Below, piece after piece: positions 1-12,128 of a stretch of 64,000 nucleotides of DNA. The DNA is taken from NCBI RefSeq assembly GCF_000340215.1, contig NW_006921545.1, forward strand, positions 525,522 to 589,521. Reading direction: 5' to 3'. Numbering within the stretch: position 1 is the stretch's first letter; each line of letters starts with the position of its first letter. Made by a program: the position numbers and the translations under genes. The notes under the pieces are model-generated. The model was not told the DNA's origin. It saw only the letters and a list, made by a program, of their open reading frames with translations, and ran no database searches. Source of the stretch: Pseudocercospora fijiensis CIRAD86 (lineage: Eukaryota; Ascomycota; Dothideomycetes; Mycosphaerellales; Mycosphaerellaceae).

Positions 1-394
1 GAGGGGTATACAGAAGGTATTATAGATAGTATAATAGGGTAGAAGCTATAACTAATAGGCCTAGGTACCTCTAGGTTCTCGGATACAGAAGGGGCTAATA
101 TACCTTAGTGCGAGCTTAGGCCTTGTTTTGCTATCGGGCGAGGGGTATTTACGGATACGTAGGTTCCTCGTACTAAGTATAACTATGTCGCCCTTCCGGA
201 AGGTTATTAGAAGGTAGTATTTATTATAGTAGGCCTTCTAATAGGCCTAGGCCTTTGCTAGTTTGTTAGCTATCTTAGCGTAAATTTCTCGCATCTTTTA
301 AACCCTCTTAATAGCCGCTAGTGTCTTAGGTTAACCCGCTCCCCTTTCCTTATACTCGGCCTCGAGCGATAGGGGGTCTTATAGTAATATAGGG
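1..394 (-). pseudogene. Gypsy-1 integrase C-terminal fragment
   Basis: This stretch aligns without gaps to 2039-2432 of Gypsy-1 copy A and differs at four positions, all C/T or G/A. By that homology it encodes, on the minus strand, the C-terminal half of a Ty3/Gypsy integrase just upstream of the chromodomain. It is cut by the window edge on the left and stops abruptly at 394, where a truncated Gypsy-1 LTR begins. It is either the remains of another Gypsy-1 copy lying to the left or a local duplication of copy A. No intact reading frame remains. Confidence 0.8.
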
Positions 395-532
395 TAAGGA
401 TCTAGGAGGAGAAGGAGGAAGGTAGGCTAGTTAGCCTAATACTAAGCGCTAAGCCCTACTAAAGGCACTAAGACCCTAGCTTTACTCGGTCTAGTTATAT
501 ACTAATAACGTATAGCCTCTTTAGCCCTAATA
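395..532 (-). repeat. Gypsy-1 copy A 3' LTR, truncated
   Basis: This matches LTR positions 60-197 of the complete 197-bp LTR at 12146-12342. The first 59 bp on the plus-strand side are missing and the sequence runs straight into integrase DNA at 394, so a deletion joined the two. The inner end (ctaata at 527-532) corresponds to the conserved TG end of the element read on the minus strand, with TG changed to TA by RIP. Confidence 0.88.
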
Positions 533-1760
533 CACGCTTCCCTTCTAAAGGCCGCGCCCTCGTAGCCTATCTATATTCTAATCTCGACCTCTATTACTAC
601 TAACTCAGCAAGTTTAATAAGCTACTTAGCCCGCGCTAAATTAAACACTTAACTACCTAGTTGTGTAACTATATCAAACCTTACCTTCTAATACAATATC
701 TAACTCTAACTACGCTATCCTTATACACAATAAAGTAAAGCGATATGTATCTGTAAGAATTAAGGGCTATCGACTAATTATAATACGAGCGCGTCTTCTA
801 TACTAAAATAGGTAGGCGTACGAGGTATTGTAGCACTGCCTCCGTTCTAAGTAATATCGTACCGAGTTCTTTGCGTCTACTCTAAAAGACCTAGAAATGT
901 CCGCTCCGAGGGATTGTTCTTGTTATTACGAGGGCTATTATTTACTATCGTAGTTTCGCTAGCCCTAATTAGTAAGGTTTAGTAGCCTTTAATTGTTAAT
1001 TAATCTTATCTTTTTAAAAACGCAGTTCGTCTAGTTTCTATAGGTAAAGGCTATTATAAGTGTAATAGTTAAGGTTCGCCTCGCTTAAAGGATTAGAAAG
1101 ATCGAGGAGTAACCTATTATCTATATAATCGACCCCGGCTAGCTTAGCTCTATATTTTTGTCCTTAGTTAGTCTATCGATCGCTTAATCCTTTAAGCCTT
1201 AAGCCCTTCGAACGACTTCTTTTAACCTAGTTAGTATAGCGTGCCCTAGCCTTAGGCCGTAGTATAAGTAAGGTTGTTTTTATAGATATAGTAGCGATAA
1301 CAAGTAAGGTTAATAATAGTAGCGAGTAGGTAATGTTAATAATAGCGGCGCTAGCCGGCTTAGCGCTAGCTTTACCTTGCTCCTAATTTCCTTCTTCGAC
1401 TAGTAATACTTTAACCGGTAGTATACTTAGTAATACCGTTACTAATAGAGCCGCACGCCGTCTTCTAATATACCGCTAGCTCGTACTGCGACGCTACCGT
1501 TATTATCGCTAGTACTATTCGCCTATACGCGTACCGCCTTCGCCGACTATATAGCCTCGATTTAAGTATTAAAAGAAGGGCCTCGTAGGGTGCGCTAGTA
1601 GAGAGGTAGAATCCTTAAAAGGGTAGGCAGTTAGTTAACGCGTCGTAGCGCGCTTATTAACACTCGGTACGCGTTTACTATAGTAGTATAGTTTCGTTAT
1701 CCTTTACTAACAATTGCTTGCCTCTAATTAGTTAGCTAATAGTAACCCGGGGGTAGTATT
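533..1760 (-). other. Gypsy-1 A polypurine tract and 3' non-pol region
   Basis: The first bases inside the LTR (533-550) give, on the minus strand, the purine run agaagggaagcg, which is the expected polypurine tract for second-strand priming. The rest, up to the chromodomain near 1.8 kb, is conserved with copy C (36733-37980), so it is an authentic part of the element and not a later insertion. I could not recognise a protein in it on either strand. It may be an untranslated region or a third frame destroyed by RIP. Confidence 0.6.
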
Positions 1761-3343
1761 ATTCCTAGGCGATATTATAGGCTCTTAGCCTTCTTCTTAT
1801 TCTTTATACTAGTCTAATACTTATCTAATAACTTAGTTATGTCCTCGAAGGAACCTTTAGCTTCCTACGAGTCCTATTTAGGTAAATAGCCTTGCTATCT
1901 TAATAGGTATTCCTTCTTGCCTTACCTAGTCCGGTACTTTAGGATGCGTTCTATAGACTATAGCTCTTTACTATCGGCTAAGACTTCTTCTAACTTAGTA
2001 GGCGCTTTATCGCCTTCGCGCTAATAGTATAGTTTAAGGAGGGATATATAGAAGGTATTATAGATAGTATAATAGGGTAGAAGCTATAACTAATAGGCCT
2101 AGGTACCTCTAGGTTCTCGGATACAGAAGGGGCTAATATACCTTAGTGCGAGCTTAGGCCTTGTTTTGCTATCGGGCGAGGGGTATTTACGGATACGTAG
2201 GTTCCTCGTACTAAGTATAACTATGTCGCCCTTCCGGAAGGTTATTAGAAGGTAGTATTTATTATAGTAGGCCTTCTAATAGGCCTAGGCCTTTACTAGT
2301 TTGTTAGCTATCTTAGCGTAAATTTCTCGCATCTTTTAAACCCTCTTAATAGCCGCTAGTGTCTTAGGTTAACCCGCTTCCCTTTCCTTATACTCGGCCT
2401 CGAGCGATAGGGGGTCTTATAGTAATATAGGGTTGCTACCTATTATAGCGAAACAAGGGGAGACCTTAGTAGATAAGTAGACACTATTATTATATACGAA
2501 TTCGGCTAGTTATAAGGGGTTAACCTAGTCGTTAGGGTTTTCGTTAATATAGCTACGTAGGTATTATTATAGGTTAGCATTTTGCCCCTCGGTTTAGCTA
2601 TCTATTTATAGATAGAATACTATAGATAGGCGATACTTAAGTCTTGGCTATAGGCATATCTTACTCTAATAATAAGATATAAATATCGAACCCCGGTCGG
2701 AAACTATCCTCTTAGGGGCTCCCTAATAGCTAGAGAAGATATTATTCTATAGTGCTTTAGCTATATTAATAGTAGTCTAATCCTTCCGAGTAGGGATATA
2801 ACGAGCCCCCTTAGTAAATCGATCTACTATAATAAGGATAGTATCGAAGATGTCCTTACTACCCCTACGCTTAGTAGGCGGAAGGCCTATAATAAAGTCT
2901 ATTATAAGCTCTATAAATGGTTTCTTTAGAATAGGAAGTAAAGACAACTCGCCGAATAGTAAGTGCTTTAGCGCTTTAACTCGTTAATGTATAGTATACG
3001 TGTTTACACAGTCCTTTATATCTCGCTTACTATATAGCTAGTAGTATATACGCGATAGTAGCTCGTGCGACCTCTCTATACTATAGTAACCGGCAAGCTT
3101 ACTATTATAGTGTCGCTTAAGAAGCTCTTATCGGATCGAATACTCGATAGGGATATATAATCTACCCTTATAGCGCAAACAGCTATCGGTATTAATCGAC
3201 CAATTCTTGCTAGATCTAGTTTTGCGACTATTAGTAAGCTAATCTATACGGGCCGTAGCAAAAGCGTCCCTTTGCTAAGCGCGTAATAGCTCGTTTATAA
3301 AGGCTTAGCTATCTCCGTCCGTAAGTTCGCTTAATAGTACCCT
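1761..3343 (-). pseudogene. Gypsy-1 A integrase core, C-terminus and chromodomain
   Basis: Read on the minus strand, this is the second part of the copy A integrase, after the LINE insertion. The region near 2870-2910 corresponds to the catalytic-core stretch that reads IIDFIIGLPPTKRRGSKD in copy B. The last part (about 1.80-1.98 kb) is a chromodomain by homology to copy C, where the frame reads ERILKYRTR then KKEYLVR. In other chromoviruses the chromodomain binds modified histone tails and steers integration. Numerous TAG and TAA codons sit where Trp or Gln is expected. The integrase continues at 8247 beyond the LINE. Confidence 0.82.
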
Positions 3344-3358
3344 CGCTATCTTATATAG
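3344..3358. repeat. 15-bp target site duplication of LINE copy 1 (left)
   Basis: The sequence cgctatcttatatag occurs here and again at 8232-8246, exactly flanking the LINE. Removing the LINE and one copy restores continuous Gypsy-1 integrase, as in 39520-39560 of copy C. Confidence 0.93.
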
Positions 3359-3539
3359 ATAGATAGATATTTCATTTGCCTGTTGTAGTGCCTTTCGGCC
3401 TATATAGGTCTGTTTCTATATATTGTTTTAGGTAGGAAACTAACTTAGTTAGTAAAAACCTCCCTCCTGTCCTATTTATAAGTGTTGATCTTCCTCGTTT
3501 CCTTGTTTTCCTTCCTCTAGGGTATACTAGTATTATAGT

Positions 3540-6500
3540 TGTTACCCTCTAACTACCTTGCCTACTACCCTGCCCTTCTTTCCCCCTCTTCTTCCCTCCT
3601 TCTTATCTACTCCTTAGTTTCCCTTGCTAGTGCGAATCGTTATATAAATCCCTGTTTAATAATCTACTTTACTATCCTCTTTAGGTCTTCTTTGCTCTAG
3701 ATTAGCTTATCGTATTCCCTTTCTATTGCTTTTAGTCTCTAATTACTTCTGCCTTCTAACTATTAAGGGCAGACTAGTAGTATATGCTTAGGGTTCTAAG
3801 ATTGGTAGCTATATTAGTAAGCCCTACTTTCAATTCCTAGGACGTTTCTTCTAAATAGGTAAGATCTGAGTCTAATATATTTAGATCTGATTTGGATAGC
3901 TAAGCTTGCCTCGGCCCTATTTAGGTCCTTATAGAGCTAGTAGTTATATTAACTAAATTTGATCAGTGCCTTTAGGGTTCCTAGTCTGACTTATATTTTG
4001 TTCTATTCCTACTCCTATAGATATCTAGCAATTGATTCTGCTAGGCTTTGTTTCGCTCCCTTTAGCTTATCTTCCTTTAGCCTTATATTTAGTCCCTAAA
4101 GCTCTTTCTCTAGCATTTCTCTTATTAAGACTCTATATTGCTCTAGGTCTTTGACTTTCTAGGGAGTTATTTGTAGTCTGTCTCGCCTCCTAGTCCTAAT
4201 ATACTAGGCTTTTATCTTGTCTAGTGCCTTTTAGATAGTCTATTAGGCTAGGTATTCTATTGTTTTTGCTATATATTAGTATCTTAGTCCCTTAAAGTAT
4301 TGTTTAACTAGTGGGATCCCTAATTCTATTTCTACTACCCTTATTAGTATAGTTTTGTATACTCCTAGGATTTTCTTTAGGCTTTAGGTTTAGGACCTAC
4401 TAACTAGTTGCTCAATCCTCTTTAGTGTTTTCTCCTAGGCTATCTATATCTATACTCTATATAGCATTGCTAGCTTAACAATTGCTTTATATATAACTTT
4501 AGCTTTCTCGAATGTAGCCCCCTATATAGAGGCTATAAGCCTATTGATAGATTGTATATTAGTATCTGCCCTCTACTTTGCCTTCTTTACTTATAGTCCC
4601 TAATTCAGTTTTAGATCTAGCTAGATCCCTAGTACCCTAAGCTCTGCTAATAGTTGGGTTTCAAAGCCTTAGATAGTAATTAATTGCTTTATATTATAGG
4701 TTGATTTAGCCTTACTAAAGTAGATAAGCTAGTACTTTTCTAGGGCGAATTTTGCTCTATGCTTCCTTGCCTATTTTTTATACTCCTAGTACTTCTCTTC
4801 TAGGATCTTATAGTTGGTTTCTATTGTCTTAGACTAGGCTAGGATATTTGTGTTATCTACAAACCCTAATGCTAATATGTTTTTTAATTCTAGGAGTAGG
4901 AGTAGGTCTGCTATAAAGATAAGGAAGAGGATTAGGGAGAGTATTAATCCTTAGGGGATTCCCTTTTTAGTTAGTATTAGGTCTAATTTGAATTTACCTA
5001 GAATAAGCTATATCGATCTTTCCTATAGGAAGGACTAAATGAATTGGACTATCTAGTTTAGTATAGCTTTCTATTTAAGTATATATAGGAGCCTTTTATA
5101 GGAGACATTATTAAAGGCTCCTAAGATGTTAAGGGAGAGGAGGGTTGCTACCTAGTTTTAACTATAGTACTAGATATACTTGATCTATTCTATAATTAGT
5201 TCTATAGCTATTAGTATTAACCTCTTCTTTCTTCCTCCTATCTAGCCTTTAGGAAGGATGTTCCTTTCCTCGGCAAAGGTTGTTAGCCTTCTAGCGACAA
5301 TTTTTTCTAGTACCTTGCCTATTATATTAAGTAGGGCTATTGGTCTATAGGCCTTAAGCTATATATAGTCTTCCTTCTAGGGCTTCCTTAGCACTACTGT
5401 TAGGGACTTCCTAAATAGTCTTAGGTAGTGTCCTAGTGCTAGGCTTTATAAAAAGATATTGGCTAGTGCTAGGGCTAGCCCCTTCCTATATACTTTTAGA
5501 GGTTTGTTATAGATCTTGTCTTCTCCTAGTGCCTTGTTGCCTAGAATTTTCTTTAGGATCCTTTTAATAGTTTCGGGTTTAACCTAGATGTCTCTTAGTA
5601 TACCTAGTAGTAGGGTCTCTTATTCTTTCTCCTTTATGTCTAATAGGTCTGCTTATACTTTTCTATAGAAGAAGTGTTAGCCTAGGGCTCTTGCTTTCCC
5701 TTCTATTATAGTCTACATTTGTCCTTATTAGTCTATAATGTCCGGGAATTATAGTAGTATATCCTTATCCTGTTTAGGTCTCCTTGCCTATTTAGCTATC
5801 CTCTATATCTCCTCTAGTTTCTTTGTAATTATTCCTATTATAGATCTCTATTCTTATATCTTGTCTTTCTTAACCTAGATCTTCTTTTCCTAGTAGGCTT
5901 TATTATAGTTGTCCTATGCTTCCTAGGTATAGGTTTGTATCTACTGCCTCCTAGCCTTCCTTACTACTTTAACCTTCCTTATACACTTACTAGTCTAGTA
6001 TAGTTGCTAGTATAGTAAATGTTTCTTTGCTAGGGTATGCTTTCTAGCTACCTATTTTAGGATTCCTATTAGTTCTTCTACTATCTTATTAATATCCTCT
6101 AGCCTTAGTAGGTACTTTGTTAAGAGTTCCTCTAGTTTTAGGTCCCTTTCTAGTTCTTCCCTAATCCTACCCTATTAGGCATATTTCTAGTTAAGCTTCT
6201 CCTCTAGTTCCCTTTCCTAATTAGCTTAGACATTTAGCTTAATCTGTACCGGGAAGTAGTCTAATAATTCTTCTAGTTCCTAGTTAACCCTATATCTTGT
6301 AATCCTGTTCCTAATCTAATATAATACAAAGTATAGGTTTAGTATACTACTGCTTCCTCTTACCTCCTAAGTAATTAGTCCCTTTAGGGTAACAATTTCT
6401 ATTCCTTCCCTCTCTAATATATCAATTAGTCTTCCTACTAGGAAGTAGTAAGCTAGGGTAAAGTCTAAGCCCTAGAGGGGGTAGTAGAGGTTGAAATCCC

Positions 6501-6985
6501 TAAGTAGGATTTAGTAGGTATTCCCCTAGATAACTCTAGGTAGTCTTTCTAGGGTTTTTAGTTAGGTACTGCTTCTTAAGTCTAGTAGTAGGTTGTATAT
6601 ATAGTAGACTTAGAGTATACCTTAGGATGTCTCTACTTGAACTAATGTTAGGTCCCTATCCTCCTATAGTATAGCCTACTAGGTTTCTATATCTATCTCT
6701 TTGCTAATATAGATGTATATCCTTAGGGCTCCCTAGTTATAGATAATTAGGTAGTATCTTAGGTCTTTAACTGTTACTAGTCTCTTTATATATAGGTTGA
6801 GCTAGGGCTCTTAGATTGCAATAATATAATGTTCTTTTAGGTTTAGTGCTTAAAGGAAGCTCCTCTGTATCTTGTCTTTGCTCTTGTTAATATTGTACTA
6901 TATAATGTTTAGTAATGTTGCAATGTTTATTAGGTTTTATCTATATTATTTCCCTATAAGTTTTCCTTTAGTCTTCCTTTACTTT
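3540..6985 (-). pseudogene. LINE copy 1 ORF2: endonuclease and reverse transcriptase
   Basis: The minus-strand frame begins near 6985 with the exonuclease-endonuclease-phosphatase fold (an IAIQEPWL-type motif, then RDFNLYYP near 6.5 kb, where GDFN is usual). Reverse transcriptase follows, with a KGIPQG-type block and the active site FVDN at 4852-4863, where FVDD is expected. A C-terminal domain near 3.75-3.85 kb resembles the Tad1 motif with a PKHILL core, bearing Cys/His residues. ORF2 nicks the target and primes reverse transcription of the element RNA. Length is about 1,140 codons, normal for the family. Many in-frame TAG codons and the Asn in the active site make it inactive. Confidence 0.85.
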
Positions 6986-6989
6986 AGAC

Positions 6990-8200
6990 TAACATTTAAC
7001 TAAGCTTTATCTGCCCTACTTCCTTTCCTATAATATTAAGGTATCTTAGTCTCCCTAGTTGCTAGTGACTTTCTTATACTAGTAAGGCCCTAAATGTGAA
7101 CCTATTATCTTGTCTAGACCTCTTTTGTAGCACTTAGCTCGGTTGCTTCTGCACCTAGCTGCCCTAGCTTGTTATATATCTTTTTGGTATATTGATTCTA
7201 GCTTCCTTTGCCTTCCTAGCTACCTATATTCTTACTAGGCATTCCTTCGCCTATAAGGGGTGTCTTTTAGTGTAGTATATATATCTTGCTTCTCCCTTAT
7301 GTGCTTTATATTCTTTAACCTAGTAATCCCCTATACAATAGGAGCAGGTGTTAGTTGTCTTTATACACTTAGCTACTAAGTGTCTATAGTATTGACATTT
7401 GAAGCACTATATTATCCTATAGTTGCTTCTGTATATCTCTGTTTCCAATCTTTTAAAGTCCTAGAACAATCCCTAGTCTAGCACTATATTAGCTTGCTCT
7501 ATACTCCTTACCTAGATAATTAGGGAAGACTGCTTCTTAGTCTCTTCGATTTTCTTTTTAATCTATGCCACTTTTATAATCTTTAGGCCTAGGCATATAG
7601 CTTAGTTTTGTCTCTATAGGCTCTTAATATCCTATTCTTCCTTAAAGCTTCTTATTATGCTATAGGCTATAATTATGAATTGCTATTAGGAGACCTTTAC
7701 TGTTTTCCCTATCTTAGTTGTCTATTCTTTTTGTATTTCTAGCTTCTTTTTGTCCTGCTCTTGTACTATAAATAGCTTGATTATCCCTTTACCTTCGTTC
7801 CTAGCCCTAATTACCTCTTTAACTGCAATTCTTTCTATAATCTCTTTCCCTATAAGTCCTTAGATTTCCTTTTGCTCCTATAGGTCCGTAATGTAGACTC
7901 TAACTACTGTCCTCGGGGGTTTTAGCGCCTCCTAACTAGCTACTGCCGCCTAGGTGCGGTAGTTTAGGCTTATCTCCTATTGTTTCTTCGTAATCTTTGC
8001 TACGACTGTATTAGCTACCTTTGTAATTACGTAGCTTGCCTAGCTGTAGATTGCTTTTAGTCCTCTAAGGAGTTCTAAGATTATTATCCTATATGCCCTC
8101 TTAGGGGTTCTTCTATCTTCCGCCTTTAGTACCTCTTCTGCCCTAGTATATAGTGCTTTCCATTCGTCCTCCCTTCCTTCTTAACTGTCTTCCCTTCGTC
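6990..8200 (-). pseudogene. LINE copy 1 ORF1: gag-like RNA-binding protein
   Basis: On the minus strand this lies upstream of ORF2 in the same element. The clear signature is a CCHC zinc knuckle at 7365-7406 reading CFKCQYYRHLVAKC, with all four metal ligands kept. A second Cys cluster (NTCSYC) follows directly. ORF1 proteins of this kind coat the element RNA and form the transposition particle. The N-terminal part (7.5-8.2 kb) is rich in Lys and Glu codons but broken by stops. The exact start codon cannot be chosen because ATG can be lost to RIP. Confidence 0.75.
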
Positions 8201-8231
8201 TCTAATTGTTCGCTGCTATTTTGCGGCCTCC

Positions 8232-8246
8232 CGCTATCTTATATAG
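8232..8246. repeat. 15-bp target site duplication of LINE copy 1 (right)
   Basis: This repeats 3344-3358 exactly and marks the 5' junction of the LINE. The bases just inside, reading ggaggccgcaaaat on the minus strand, are the 5' end of the element. Confidence 0.93.
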
Positions 8247-10545
8247 TACGTACTATATATATCTAGTAGCACTAGTAGCCGGATTAACTATAGTAGTGCC
8301 TTAATCGCTATTACTATATATAGCGATATCGACTAGGGAGTTATTATAGCTCTTCCTATTAGTGTTATTAGCCCTTGCCTTAATACGTACTATTAATATA
8401 GTAAGAGTATTAATATACTTTAAGCTATCGCGAAGTCTAGTAAGCCGCTTATCCTACGCTTGCTTATTAATAATACGGGCTATAGCAACCTTATACTATA
8501 GGGTTAGAAACAATAAATTAATATACTAAGTCTCGCTATTATAATTAGGTCGCCTCGATAGGCTATTAGTAGGGTTACTTACGCCTAGCCGATATAATAT
8601 ATTAAAATCGAACCTAGCGAGGTAGACGGCCTATCTAGCCTATCGACCTATAACACTTATAACCTTAGTAATCCTACGTAGGTTATTATAGTCTATATAG
8701 ACCTAAATAGTGTACTAGGCACTATCGAGATAGTAGCGCTAGTGCTTAAAGGCTTCTACGATTGCTAAGAGCTCTTGCTCGTAGGTCTCGTAGCGACGCT
8801 CTATATCGATTATCTTTCGCGAAAAGAAGGCAATCGGGTACTAATAGTAGTCCTTATCCGACTACTAAGACATTATAGCTAATATAGCGAACTGTAAAGC
8901 GTTAGTCTTAATACGGATCTGCTTGCTTAGTATAATATAGTATAATAAAGGGACTTTAGTAAAGCGTTGCTTTAAACCGTTAAAAGCGGCTTGTACTTTG
9001 TTCGTCTATTTAAACTCCCTAGATAGGTTAGCCTTAGTTTTAGTAAGCTTAGTTAGGGGCATTACATACCGTAAATAGCCTTTAATAAAGCGGCGATAGA
9101 AGTTAGCGAAGCTAAGGAACGACTATAGCTCCTTAATACTAGTAGGTATTAGCTACTTAGTAATAGTCTAAATCCGATTAGGGTTAGCCTTTATACTATT
9201 AGTCGATACGAGAAAGCTAAGAAAGGGCACCTCTTTAGTAGTAAAAGTACATTTAAAAGGCTTGCAATATAAGCTATAGGCCTATAGGCGGTCGAGTACC
9301 TTACGGACTATAGCCTAGTACTCCGCAATATTAGGTAAGTATATATAAACTAGGATGTTATCTAGGTAAACTATACAGAGGTAGTCTAATAGGCCTAATA
9401 GGGCCCGATTAATATAGGACTAGAATATAGTAGGGGCATTAGCTAGGCTAAATAGTATAACTAAATACTCGAAACAGCTATAGCGAGTACGGAAGGCCGT
9501 CTTCTATTTATCGCCCTTACGAATACAGATGCGGTAATAGGCGTCTTTAATATCTAATATAGTATAGAAGTAGGCCCTAGAAAGGCGATCGAGGGTCTCG
9601 TTAATAAGCGGAAGTAGATAGCGGTCCTTAATAGTAATAGTATTAAGCCTACGATAATCGATATATAGGCGTAGGCTACTATCCTTCTTTAGTATAAATA
9701 GGATAGGTGTACTAGTAGGGCTGTTACTATACTAAATTCGACTATTAGCTATGTTCTTATCTACGTACTTACGTAATATAGTAAGCTCTCGTTTACTAAG
9801 GTTGTAGAGGGGCCTAAAAGGAACCTCCTTGCTCTATATAATATCGATCTTATAGTCCGTCTCTTTAGATATAGGCAATGTCGATACTAGGTAGTGTTTA
9901 AATATATTAATATAGGTTTCTCAAATACGCTATAGTATACGAGCAAGCTAATTAGGGTCTATACTATTAGGGGGCACCGGTTTATCGTTATTACTACCGA
10001 GTAGGTTAGCCGTCGGATTAGCTAAGGTTAGGTTGCCGATAAATAGGACCTTAATATTGTTAGCACACTCGCTAACGTTAATATGTTTAATATCCTCTTT
10101 CCTAGCGATTCTAAATCGCTACTATTAGCTGCCTAAGTCTATAGCTATAGCGTATTACTTAAGGACAGGGGTACTAATAACAATATCGGATAGAAGGTTG
10201 TCTATATCTACTACGTAGGTAGTAAAATCTAGCAAGCGCTCGTTACCGAGGTCGTCTCTTAGAACTATAGGAATATAGTAAGCCCTATAGGTTAAGTGCC
10301 GAGCGTTATTAAACCAAGCAAGAGCTAGTAGGTTAGCCCTATTTAGTTATCGAAGGTCTAATTGCTTAGCTAGGCGATAGTTAATAAGGGCACTAACTAA
10401 ATTTCCTAGATCTAGCGTAACCTTAGTTTTATAATTAGTGCCCTAGGCGTCTTATATAAGGTAGGTACATATAATAGCTAGTACAATGTTAATAGTTTTA
10501 CGCCGTATAAGGCTAACAGTTAGTACGGCGCTTATTCTTTTTTCG
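8247..10545 (-). pseudogene. Gypsy-1 A protease, reverse transcriptase, RNase H and integrase N-terminus
   Basis: On the minus strand the order from high to low coordinate is protease (LDLGN-type site near 10.4 kb), reverse transcriptase (about 9.86-8.9 kb), RNase H, then the start of integrase up to the LINE junction. The RT catalytic box at 9357-9368 reads YLDN, where copy C keeps YLDD. The second catalytic Asp is therefore lost through a single G-to-A change in a TpG context. The domains align over their whole length with copy C 39560-41800. TAG codons replace Trp and Gln throughout. Confidence 0.88.
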
Positions 10546-10559
10546 ACTAATAGGAAGGA

Positions 10560-11887
10560 CCGATAGGGGTAGTATTAGCGGCTAAAAGGTGCTTTCGGTA
10601 CTTAGCGGTAGTACGGTCGATTCGGGCCTAATCCCTAGGTTTGTCGTATTAGCCTAGTAGATAGCTAGTGCTGTTACAATTAAAGCACTTGTACCTAGTT
10701 AAGGCACTGTTAGGTCCGCTCGGATTAGCGCTAGAATTAGAGGAACGATTAGGGGTATATAGAAATAAGCCCCTTCCTCGCCCTCTTCCTCGCTAGGGGT
10801 TTCTACCGCGGTATCGGCCCCTGCCTCTTCTACGTTAGTAGTCGTTACTAGTTCTATTGTTAGTAGTATTCGTTTAGGGAGTACCTCCTTAGTTTCCGCT
10901 ACGGCTACGGTTATTAGCGGCTAGTCGTATCTTAGATTCTAGTCGTTACTAAAGCTATACTATACGCTCTATAGTCTCGACTTCGACTATAAATTAAATG
11001 CGTATAAGGTTAGCCTATTTAAACATACGGCGGCAGTCTAATTTAAGGACTAGTTCCTATCTTAATTTAGGGCGTATTTCGGAGATCTAGATAGGGTCGG
11101 TCTTAGCTAGTAAATCGTCCTTAAGGGTCCTTAAATAGGCCTCGAAGGATCGAGAGGATTAGTCGGCTATTTATTTAGTACGTAGGTATTAGTCCTATAT
11201 ATATTGCTATCGCAATATAGGGTTGCTAAGGGTATTTAGTATAATAGTCTTATATTCTTGCTACTAAATAGTAGTCTAATTATTAAGAGAGTTAAAATAG
11301 TTATTCTAGGTACGTTTTAGGTCGCTATTAATATACTATATAGTATAGACGACTAACGAATAGTCGTATAGAAGAGCCCTTAGTGCGTTTCGCTAATTAA
11401 GCTTATAGTTACGAATATAGTCGTTATATTGCTTTCGACTAGAGCTATTAAATACGCTATAGTCTATGAGTTTAGTATCCTTCTTTTAGACTAAAACGGA
11501 TAGTAAGGAAGGCCTTACTATTAGCTTAGTATTAGTTGCTAGGGCTTCCTATAGGCGGTAAATTTCGAGGAGGTTATCCTTTAGCTATTATTCCCAACGT
11601 AAGGCAGCAAGCCTGTTCTAAGTAGCTTCTTAAAGTCTCGCTATTAGCTAGGGGCTAAAGGCCGGTTAGCTATATCGTCGATTAACAATATTATTAAGAA
11701 TATCGTTAATAGGCAGTTCTAGATTGTTACCTAGAACTATAGGTTCTTTAGTAGGCCCTCTAGTAGGCTGTTTAGTAGGCACTTCGGTAGGCACTATACT
11801 ACTAGTATTGTTATTGCTAGCGCTACTAGTAGAGCCGCGGTTGTTGTTGCTTTGTAATAAGCCGGCTATTATAATAAGGGATAGCAC
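10560..11887 (-). pseudogene. Gypsy-1 A gag
   Basis: The minus-strand frame opens with ATG at 11885-11887. An open stretch of 73 codons contains a Ser/Asn-rich segment and short Pro-Thr-Lys-type repeats (VPTEVPTKQPTRGPTKEP). A middle capsid region follows, then an Arg-Gly-rich segment at about 10.75-10.9 kb. The zinc knuckle at 10646-10687 reads CFNC-NSTS-Y-LLG-stop-Y, so two of the four ligands (His and the last Cys) have become Tyr. Gag forms the virus-like particle and packages RNA. The start is supported by the same ATG context in copy C at 43192. Confidence 0.85.
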
Positions 11888-12128
11888 TAATAATATATTG
11901 TAGCCCCTTATAGTACGGATATAGTAGAATTAGTAGGTATCGGCCTAGTACGATTAACTTAGTATAATAGGCCGTATAGAAGGCCTTGCTTAATAATTAG
12001 TACGGTTGTTTTTAGTAGAATAGCACGTATAGGTCCCGTTCTTCGGGCGTAATATAGTTAAATCGATAGTTTTCGTAGCTATACCGCTAAAAGCTTGAAA
12101 TAAGCACTATCTAGCTACTACCCTTAAA

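Larger units (their letters stand above)
3359..8231 (-). mobile_element. LINE copy 1, Tad1-like non-LTR retrotransposon
   Basis: This 4,873-bp insertion lies in the Gypsy-1 A integrase and is flanked by a perfect 15-bp target duplication. It has no LTR. On the minus strand it carries ORF1 with a CCHC zinc knuckle, ORF2 with an apurinic-type endonuclease and reverse transcriptase, and a 3' tail of GATA/TATC repeats in place of poly(A). Domain order and the Cys/His-rich region after RT fit the Tad1 clade of fungal LINEs. It is about 10 bp longer at its 5' end than copy 2, so it is probably close to full length. RIP stops are frequent in both frames. Confidence 0.92.
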
